From: Termitomyces sp. T153
Taxonomy: Eukaryota; Basidiomycota; Agaricomycetes; Agaricales; Lyophyllaceae
Direction: 5' to 3'
Assembly (NCBI GenBank): GCA_018296165.2
Contig: JACKQL020000043.1
Coordinates: 248,001-312,000 of the forward strand
Length of the DNA: 64,000 bases
The position numbers and the translations under genes were made by a program. Shown piece by piece: positions 22,570 through 31,451 of the stretch. Below the pieces are notes generated by a model. That model was given only the letters and a program-made list of their open reading frames with translations. It did no database searches and was not told the origin of the DNA. How positions within the stretch are numbered: the stretch's first letter is position 1; every line of letters begins with the position of its first letter.

Positions 22570-23256
22570 TACCTCATAAACACCCATAACTTTCTCATAC
22601 CCCATACCCCATACCCTTTTCGGGGTATAACCCATGATTTTGATATGTGGTGATATATGATGGTAATCTAACTTAGTTAGACAATAAATAAACCCATCCA
22701 GAATGAATTGAACCGCTTTCCAGTGTTCTGAAAGGCCTTTGCTCTAGCTTATTACACTCGAGAGTGGCTTTGAATTATGAGAAGGGATTCACCAGATAGA
22801 CAAGCAGCAGCAGGGTCTGGTCACAAAACTTGGGGAGGCAGCTGGTGAACTCCCCAAAGCTGTTGGGAAGAAGCATAAATGTATGACATGTTCTTGCTCT
22901 CACTTCCATGTGGTTGACAAGTTCACAGGGTCACAACCTCAGCTACAAGATGAGACAGCCAAAGGTGGAAAACAGGCACTAGTCCTTACAGAAAAAGGAA
23001 GTTGCAGCACTGATTTATTATTATATTGCAACTGATGTCCCTTCATGGACACTATTACAGTGACTGCTGTTTCACACTTTCCATCTTAGGACAAACCAGA
23101 TTTTGATTGAGAAGCCATTGAATTTTCTTTCCTTGGACAGGTGGGCTCATTGTGAATATACTCTATTGAGATTTTGGATTGGTATCACATCAACCAATCA
23201 ACAATGGCAACAGATTTTACTCCAAGATTTTCTTAATTGCAATTAGCTAGTTTTCC
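22570..23256. other. transition into CpG-poor DNA
   Basis: After 22,600 CpG disappears. A short broken frame (GLVTKLGEAAGELPKAVGKK, near 22,820) is visible but not assignable. No gene. Confidence 0.35.
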
Positions 23257-23258
23257 TA

Positions 23259-23679
23259 CAGTGGCTCAAAAAAACTGTCCCAATCTTCTATACTTTTTGA
23301 AAGATGACATTGGCATGAAGGATTGGAAGTATTTAAAAGTCTGGTTGAATCATGTAAAATACTATGGCATCATAGCTCCAAATTGCATCTTAGTCTATGT
23401 AATTCAAATCAAAACTGATGGAGTAATGGTCATTTTATATATTCACTCATTGAGACAGTTTTTTTAGCATATCTAATCTTGTCCCAATGAGTGAATATTT
23501 TGAAATGGTCATTAATCCATCAGTTTTGGTTTTAATTACATAAACTAAAATGCAATTTGTAGCTATAATGCTATAGTAATTTACATGATTTAATCAGAAT
23601 TTTAAATACTTCCAATCCTCCATGCCAATGTCATCTTTCAAAAAGTATAAAAGATTGGGACAGTTTTTTTGAGCCACTG
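23259..23679. mobile_element. foldback MITE, mariner-type, with TA target duplication
   Basis: The left end CAGTGGCTCAAAAAAACTGT (from 23259) is the reverse complement of the right end ACAGTTTTTTTGAGCCACTG (to 23679). TA dinucleotides flank both ends (23257-23258 and 23680-23681). The two halves remain complementary inward almost to the centre near 23,465, so the 421-bp element is one long imperfect hairpin. TA duplication and the CAGTGGCTC end are typical of Tc1/mariner elements. No transposase is encoded. Confidence 0.8.
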
Positions 23680-23689
23680 TATATAATGC

Positions 23690-24650
23690 ATCTACAATAG
23701 TTAGGAAACTGAAAATACAGTATTTTGGGACATTTTGAGACCCTTTTACTTCATCTTCCTCATATGCTATCCTTTTATAACCCATAGCTCTGAGTATGCA
23801 CCAAGGGGGTTTGAGTTATGAGGGAGGCAACTGTATGTAGATCAAGCTCAAATGAGATGCAAAATAATTGTCACAATCAAAACTCTTTGATCAATGTCTA
23901 TGCAAGCAACATGATCCTTGCTCAATTGTGCCTCATGCATCACATCTACCCCCCCTTCAATATATTGCATCATTGTCTCTCTCTACACTGGACATTGTAT
24001 TTAGTATTTAGTCCTAGCTACAGTTCTCACTGTCCCCTTGTCCTGCTTCCTTACTTACAGAGAGCTCATCAGTCTCTGTAACTCAGCTTTTTCTCTCCCA
24101 CCCCTCATATCCACTTACTGTAAGGGAACAAATGCTCTGCAGGTAAATCCAGTGAGAGCAGGCAGACACAGTTGACAAGCGAGAGTCAAAGGAGCACAAG
24201 GCAGCTAAGAGCTGGGCAAGGGGCAAGCATAGCAAGCCAAGCATAAGAGGCAATGCTGTGGTTCTTACAGTTTGTTAAGTGGATAGACCTGGTAAACACT
24301 GCTATTGTTTAGTTAGAGGATATTCTATCCTGCTGACCAGCTTATATATTACATCCATGGCTATACCATAACTAATGCTATATGTGGTAAGTGGCCCAGG
24401 TATGCTAAGCAGTAATGACTAACAATATGTCAAAAAGAGAAATAAGGTCTGATAACTATGGTGCCTGTTCAGCTATCTACTGTCACCAACTCTAGTGTTT
24501 CAACTGAGGTAAATGGCATCATAAGCTCTGATAATGAGCTTGTACATGTTTTCCCTGATGAAGTGCCTGTAGTTGTTCAGGTATCCGCTGTCACACAGAT
24601 TGGTCACACATTTAATGATTGGTCAAAGCATACTGCAGCAACACTTTGTT
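23690..24650. other. CpG-poor non-coding DNA
   Basis: No coding motif. A segment at 24,118-24,269 begins CTGTAAGG and ends CTTACAG, but it could not be confirmed as a repeat. CpG returns abruptly near 24,665 inside the first coiled-coil gene. Confidence 0.35.
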
Positions 24651-24733
24651 TGTGGTTGCCTATATATACCGTCAAGTATTCTCGCTATCATGGGCTTGTC
24701 TTCTCGCCTGTTTTGGTTTATCGGGAACGAATT

Positions 24734-25290
24734 GCGGACTGAGTGCATCTTCCGAGTGTTACAGTCTCAGTGGTCTTCTCTGGTGGATACACACGCAACA
24801 TTTATTGTAGGATGTCTGAATCAACAGAAAGCTATCTTCCGTGAAGCCTTTGCTAGAGACTTGGATAGGCGACGAAACGAAGCGATGCAATTGGAGAATT
24901 GCCTGAATGGAGGAATATCAGTCATATCAGAGGAAACGACAGCATGAGTTCGCTGAGCGACAGGATCGTCGAGTGGCCTCTATCTTAGAGCAAGATCATT
25001 TCTTTACGTCGGATCAGGGAAGTAGGGAACGCTTGTTTGAACGACATCTTCGTGAAATGCGCGGAATTTGGTTCATCAAGCAGCTGTGCGCAAGGAACAA
25101 GTCCTGCACGACTGGTTTGACAAAATTGTTCCAGAGGAGTCCAGACAATACATGAGGGATGAAGAGGTATACAACGCCCTGACCGATAAGTTGGTTAGCA
25201 AGTTAAAGGTGATCAAAGAGAGGAGGAAGGAGAGGGCAGGAAGGAAAGGTTTACAGAAACGATATAATTTCAGGTCAATTCGAAGCTGAT
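24734..25290 (+). pseudogene. coiled-coil protein gene, 5'-truncated and frame-broken
   Basis: Three frames in a row give one helical protein: FREAFARDLDRRRNEAMQLE, then YQSYQRKRQHEFAERQDRRV and RERLFERHLREM, then EQVLHDWFDKIVPEESRQYM and LVSKLKVIKERRKERAGRK, ending YNFRSIRS. Phase changes near 24,910 and 25,060 have no introns between them, so the gene appears frameshifted. Its upstream half is replaced by CpG-poor DNA. Charged heptads resemble the larger gene at 26,763-29,261. Confidence 0.5.
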
Positions 25291-25344
25291 GACTGAGGTG
25301 CGAGAGGCGAGATAGGGAGCGAAGAAATGTAGAGAACTAAGAAC

Positions 25345-25605
25345 TTGATGAATGAGGATGAAGAGGTACGCAACACCCTGACCGATAAGTTGGTTAGCAA
25401 GTTAAAGGTGATCAAAGAGATGAAGGAGAGGGCAAAAAGGAAAGGCTTACAGAAACGATATAATTTCAGGACAAAGCGCAGGGTTCAGAAATCCTCCCAG
25501 TGCTCAAACCACATGACTTTCTCACGCACTTTCGCTGCTCAAAAACATGTCCTATATCCTTTAAGCACTGCAATATTGTTATTTACACTCTTCAATACTT
25601 GTTAA
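25345..25605 (+). pseudogene. second tandem copy of the coiled-coil C-terminal exon
   Basis: Bases 25,357-25,484 repeat 25,158-25,285 with few changes (DEEVRNTLTDKLVSKLKVIK against DEEVYNALTDKLVSKLKVIK). The offset is 199 bp, which fits a recent tandem duplication of the last exon. After the repeat the frame runs on without similarity. No separate promoter is evident. Confidence 0.5.
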
Positions 25606-26600
25606 TCCATTGTTATTGCTCATGCTTCAGTCGGATGTAAAACCGATGAACCCATCTTAACATATTGTAGCAAATGTTTTAACTTTACCAGTACTACGAT
25701 CTTTACCAGTGTTTTAGGATCTTGACCAGTACTACCCGCTTATACCCATAACGGACGCCTGGGCGCGCAAAAAATCGAACCAAGTTTCCCTCCTTAGAAA
25801 CTACCCGTGTATAAATAGAGTCCGACAAATACTATTTGTAACTTGACGTAGGTGCTAGTAGTAATTTTGATCATCGTCCAAATGTCTTCTCGAGCTCCTG
25901 TCCTCTAGTACCAGTGGTGCCTTTGTGCGTTTCAGAATCCTTCATTCACTTGAGCGAGGATAACCATAGCACCCTCCTGATAAGCCTGTCATCATTATAC
26001 AGTCACCACTCCCCTATAAGTTTCAATCTCCCTGAGTCTCTATACTTGCTCCATGGTCTTTTTTCGGACCTCTCGCATTGATTTTTCTCAGGCAAGAAGT
26101 TTATGTATGACTCAATGTACTTATTTGATTTAGTGCATATTGCTATCAATATTGAACCTCAGTCGTACATATTCATACATGCGACATAGCTTGAAAATAA
26201 TGCTACTACTTGGTGATATACAGCGGCGGTGGAAGAAAAAAAAACAATTGAAAAAGTGTTTTTGTTTTCGCGGTCAGATTCTCCGAGATTGTGGGTCCAT
26301 CCTTTCCTTTTTCCTACATCGTTTTTTTTTCTTATCGAGACTACTCAATCCCATAACAACGTCTAGAACTCGGAAGAATCTTTATCCGTTTCACATTCGA
26401 GTAATATCTCGAACAATAGCGGCTTTTGTATTGGGCGAGTAATCGATGTGTGGATCCATCTCTGTCCTTGTCTCGTATCTCAGCCTGAAACGGCATTTGT
26501 TGTCATACGAGGGGATATAAGGATGATCCTCAAAGTGATTCTTCTCTTGCAACTTCAAGTAAAAACATGCAAAGGTTGGTACCATGGTTAAATATCCACG
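25606..26600. other. intergenic between coiled-coil genes
   Basis: CpG-normal. Contains related phrases such as CTTTACCAGTACTACGATCT repeated near 25,680-25,735. No confident coding region. Confidence 0.35.
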
Positions 26601-26762
26601 TCATTGGATCTGATAGAACCTCCAAGATCGACATTACTGCTTACCGCAACCCTTGCAACCGCAATACTATACTCAAGATGGTGTGATAGGCCAGGATCCC
26701 CTCATGCCCATGAAAACAATATTTGGTCACCCCGGATAGCTCGTGGGACAAGCTTCCACTCC

Positions 26763-29261
26763 ATGCTCATTCAGTACCGTACACAGGTCGAGGCCAACAT
26801 CGACACTCTACGACAGAGAATGGTTCATCAGACACAGCGAAACCAAGACTTACATGACGAACTCGATACGGCCTTCAACAATAATGAACAGCGCCGCCTG
26901 CTAGGATCCCAACATGCTAGAGCTACGCGACAGAGTGTCTTCGGTCAAGCAATTACAGAGCGCCAACGTTCTTTTACCGCAGCCGACTTGCGGCGCGAGA
27001 AGGAATTCCAGGTGGATATGCAAGTATGGACGCAGTATATGCAATTGGAATCCAAGGTGCAGGAGCAGGCTTTGTTGGAGGAGCGTAAATCGTGGAAGAA
27101 GTGGAATGCCCGATTTCGTGAAGCACAAAAGTGTGCTAATCAAGCATTGATAGGACTGAGGAAGAAGTATCTCGCGGCACACATAGACCGTGCGAAGAGA
27201 CTCGAGTCAGCTCTGGCACGCACTGTAAGTTGGAATGTTTGTCAAATGCCTATATTGACATGAAATCTTTTGACAGGATACACCCACTAACGGCTTTCCG
27301 CACTGTATTATCATCGATGATGTTACGATGTATAAGCCAATTCGATATGACTTAGGTGGCGAGGCCTTTCAAGCAAGTGTAGAAGATGAAGACAATGAAG
27401 AAGATGTTGTAGAGGACGAGAAAATGGATAATGTGGAAGCGGAGGGCGAAGACGTGTGCTCAGAACACGAGGACGTACAAGCGAATTCCAGATTGGAGGC
27501 AGAGGACAAAGATATCAAGGAACCCGACGCGCAGATTCAACGAGTTGTGAGCATCGGTTGATTCTGTTTGAGATAAAGACTAAAAACCCACGTAGAGCAA
27601 CCGACGATACGGGAAATTATCGCAAATTGAAGGAGAGTCTTTGGAGAGCATGGAACATCAGAGTGAGGATGAAGAAATGCGGGAGAAAGCATTTATCGCC
27701 AATGTAGATGGCGAAAAACAGCGATGGATGGATGCCATTGATATCCTCAAGGAGGAAATACTACGGCAAAACCGCCGGTTTGACGATTTATTTGAGAAGC
27801 ACCAGAAGAAGTACGATGTCAACCGGTCCCTGGAACGCAGGTCCAAGGAAAGCGATGATGAGTATCGCCTTCAATGCAGAAAAATGTGGAAAAATGAATT
27901 CTCACGGAAGCAAAAACACTATCTGGGGGTTTTCAACGTGTTTCTTGCAGAGGAAAGCCGTTCCTGGAGCGAGCAGCTCCGAAAGCAGGAGCACGAATTC
28001 CAAAGAGTCCTCGTTGATCGTGTCGAACGAATGTTTGAGTATTGGAGGGATATGTTTACAACAGTCAGGATGCAACAAAACATGCACTCCGAGAGCTTCT
28101 TCCAACTTTACCAGTGCTTACTGCATGGTGACCTCAATGAACATGCAACGTACGATTGGGAGGTGGAAAGGCGCTTGACTGACTCGGAGAAACCAACTTG
28201 GGCGGCTTTGGGTGCTGAAGTCAGTGAGCACCCCAATTCTTTGACTGTAGGTGTCAGGTATTCTTGGATCGAGCCATTGTTGACATTCTGTACACATCTA
28301 GATAATGAGTCGAGAACTAGAGCCCTCGGAAGTTTCCTTCAGTCATCCACTCGAGTCTCCTGAAATCACAGACTCCCTTCTAGTAAGTATTTTGAATTTA
28401 CTCTCTCTAAATTCAAGCTGATTGCGCCAGAATTTTACTCAAAGCGATCCTTTTGTGCCAAAGGGTAACGACAGCTCTGATTTACGAATGCCAGATTATT
28501 TCCCGGGGCAGCGTGAAAAACATGAACTTCAAGGCGTGCAGCCCTCATCCGATCATGGCGATGACAATACCGTTTACGACAGTGTTTCGCCATTCTCGAT
28601 GCAGACACTATCGTTCTCTTTTAAAGAGGCGGTATTCAAATTTTTGCATAACGTCTGGCGTTTCACAGCCGCTTCCCTCCCCTTGATGACAGTGTCCAAG
28701 GTGATCAACATCCTCAAATGGACCCCAAATCTAGCCAAATACACGAAGTGGGAAGAAATCCAGGCCGAATGGAAGTTCCGAGGACATCAGGCTGAACGAC
28801 GCCTTATCTTGAATTATAATTCCCTGAGACAAACTGGAGAGTTGCGGAGCGTACTTTCAGAATCTTTCCAGATGGCTCAGGCTCAAATTACCGAACGACG
28901 GAAATGTGCACAAAATTCAGAGGTAGAGCGAGATGAAGAATTCCGCCGCATTGAGGTCCAACGACAACAGGAATTCGAGGGAGAAATGAATAGGTATAAC
29001 GATGAAGACAACCTTGAGATGGAGCGACAGCAGCTAACTTTCAAGAAGGGGCATTCAAAGAGAAAGAGACGTGTCAGGAAATGTTTGACGGAGATGCGAC
29101 AAGAACTTAGAAATTCTTGTGACTCCAGAGAAATATCTTATTCAAGCTTGTCGGCCAAACTTACTAGACTTGTAGATGAGCAGTTGACGTTGTTTGAAGC
29201 AGAAGAAGAAGAACGGGCAGCTCAAGTGGACGATATGATAGCTTCGACCATTAATCGTTGA
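26763..29261 (+). CDS. large coiled-coil protein of unknown function
   Basis: Five exons fit 764 aa from the ATG at 26763: 26763-27224, 27277-27546, 27596-28246, 28302-28382 and 28431-29261, all GT-AG and all phase 0. An N-terminal extension in the same frame reaches 26,610 (LTATLATAILYSRW, perhaps a membrane anchor) but its start is unclear. The protein is mostly charged helix: EKEFQVDMQVWTQYMQLESK, an acidic DEDNEEDVVEDEKMD segment, KNEFSRKQKHYLGVFNVFLA with EHEFQRVLVDRVERMFEYWR, a more hydrophobic SFKEAVFKFLHNVWRF region, then VERDEEFRRIEVQRQQEFEG and a Glu-rich end. The repeated xxEFxxxxxxRxxxF spacing is shared between exons, so it arose by internal duplication. No known domain was recognised. 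An alternative is two genes, the second starting at the ATG at 28305. Confidence 0.6.
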
Positions 29262-29443
29262 ACGAATTGTATGATACTAGACGAACGTTGATTATTATTC
29301 TGATGACTTAAAAACAACAGCCAGCAAGTCCTGTACAGAATTTGAAGGCTCTTGAAAGCTTGATTAGTGACCAAGTATAAATTTTGTGTCGAGGGAACTG
29401 ATACCACGGTCGTGTCAGGCAGTGTTGCGTCTGACCGGTCACA

Positions 29444-29540
29444 ATGGGTTTTGGAATTGACTGGGGTCAGTAGGTCATTTGGGTCAGTCAGTGGGTTGGC
29501 GAGAATTTGAGGGGTCAGAAGGGTCAGTTGGCTAATTCCA
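29444..29540. repeat. dispersed repeat, copy 1
   Basis: TGGGTTTTGGAATTGACTGG to AGGGTCAGTTGGCTAATTCC resembles 47,051-47,142 over about 95 bp, including the spaced GGTCAGT units. This copy keeps a few CpGs. Confidence 0.6.
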
Positions 29541-29757
29541 CGTTGAGATCAACCTTACTTGTAAGATATCAAATAGAAGATGATTCTATTCGAGCCCTGA
29601 TGCAATTGTACTATCTAAGGAGAGCAAGCTCCCATTCACTAGATATCCCTGTTGGAAGACTTAACCAACCTAACACTATAATTGGCTAACAGCGCAAGCT
29701 ACAGACAGTTCGCTCAACGCTACACATACACATAATGTTAAAGTAATTTAAATGTCA

Positions 29758-29850
29758 CTGTGGTGTATTGGTTATGTTGTTTCTTATAGTATGTGTGTAT
29801 TGTCCCTGGAGGTTGTTGGTTGAGTTCTATGGTAAGGCATTTTTTTTTCT
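29758..29850 (+). repeat. possible tRNA-derived SINE remnant
   Basis: CTGTGGTGTATTGGTTATGT resembles a tRNA D-arm/A-box. About 50 bp later GGTTGAGTTCTATGG resembles a B-box with C-to-T changes, and a run of nine T (a Pol III stop) follows. CpG is absent, as expected after deamination. No cloverleaf can be closed. Confidence 0.3.
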
Positions 29851-30054
29851 GTTCCTAATGCATCACTGATGCATTAGTGTCAGGCATTACTTCCATACAG
29901 GACTGAATCTAAGTTACAGAGGATCATGCATGATGTTTTTACTGTAAGTACACAGAATAATGCATTAAAGTGACAGGATCAGGTGCCCTGAACTTGCCAA
30001 AAGGAGTGAGTATGGGATCACTTTCATCAGGATGAAGAAATTGGCTACTGTATG

Positions 30055-31383
30055 AAACGTAATCACGTTCTTAACAATATAAAGGTGGATTAGTCAAAGT
30101 AAGGTACACGACCATTTTTGCCGAGTCTGGTAGTTCGATGACAGCATGCTGTGTGAGAGCTAGTCCTTCGGTGTTGTTGACTCCTTCGAGGCGAAGGGGA
30201 GTTTGCATATACACGAAGGGTACGGGCTCTGTGCGTATTCCAGACCTGAAGGTGATGCGTCGCTATCGTCCATGTCTTCCTTATCCTTATCCTCGTCTTC
30301 TTTGAGAATGGTATCGAGATGCGCTTTCCACTTCGGTGGTGCTCGCTTCGGGCCATGGACCTCGCCATCGATGTTACAGTGGAATCGACGAGTTGCGACT
30401 TTGGCATGACCTGAGCACAGGTTTCTATAAGCTGTGCGTTCCAGTTTTCTCGGTCAGAAGGCTGCTCTGTCCAAGTAGGGATTCTAGGGAAGCACTTAAG
30501 AAGGGTTTGGTTTGATCAAAGTCTAGTAGTAGTGCAAAGATCCATGATGGGTTCGTTCGACTCGGAAGTCTCGGCCTTACACTAGGACTAGGACGACAGA
30601 TAGAAGTGGAAAGGACACCCACCTGGAAGTGGAAGTTGAAATTTGGCGTTCGAGTGTCAGTTGGGTAGGTTCCATACCTCGCGTTGCGAATGACTACAGT
30701 GACAGTCGAGTGGTTGGGAAGGGATATTGTGAAATGTATCCCGAAAGGAGCTCACTTTAGCTCGTCGTTGTGCGGCTGGACTCAATGTCGGGGTGCTCGT
30801 TTGCACAAGATAGTTGTATACACATGCACATTCGGGATTAGATTAGTTGTGTTGACCGTGACCGTCAACCGTCTTTGGCTTTTCTGATAAGTGCGCTCGC
30901 TCCAGAACAGTATCTGCTCATCAACCACAGACCAGCCTTTTCGAGACTATTTCATGTCAATGCCGACCTCAGGCTTTCAATTCCAGATCGAGATCATCCG
31001 CTGGCCAAGCCAGGATATTGACGACCATGGCTGAGGTGAGAGGAGTGTGTGGGGCCTCGGCGTATAATGGAATGATGGAAAGATACAGTCTATGTGTATA
31101 CTAATACAAGCTGTTCTGACAGGGAGGAAAGAAACACATGTTACTACGGAAAAAAGAGTGTTTGCCTGAACACATGTACATTAGCTTCCGAACCTGCCTA
31201 GTGTACAAAACACGTGTAACAATCTGTTATGATCACAAGTGGGCGCGGACGAGCCTGATTTAAATGTATATCTTTCTTTTTTCATGTGCTCCACATCTTT
31301 CTCTTCCCCATGGTCTGGTTGGACGGAAAGCCAACTCTTGTTAAAACCCTCGCTTGGCCAGCGGATGATCCGGACCTGAGTCG
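30055..31383. repeat. segmental duplication of 19,614-20,959
   Basis: Both segments start ACGTAATCACGTTCTTAACA and end at GATCCGGACCTGAGTCG. They carry the same head-to-head layout: a minus-strand partial gene (here 30,090-30,700, with LLDFDQTKP, RRFHCNIDGEV and EDEDKDKEDMDDSD) and the plus-strand start MVWLDGKPTLVKTLAWPADD near 31,310. Here the plus-strand gene stops after the first 25 codons, because homology ends at 31,383. Small indels separate the copies. Confidence 0.75.
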
Positions 31384-31451
31384 AAAATTTACCGATGTTA
31401 ATACGTCAGGACTCCAATCGTTACAGCACTATTTATTATATACAACATTCT

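Noticed and set aside
24118..24269. candidate solo LTR (CTGTAAGG ... CTTACAG)
   Set aside because: Ends are only partly complementary, no target duplication, and no second copy seen.
28305..29261. separate coiled-coil gene starting at the ATG at 28,305
   Set aside because: The 55-nt GT-AG intron 28247-28301 joins it in phase 0 to the preceding exon, so one long gene is simpler; kept as an alternative.
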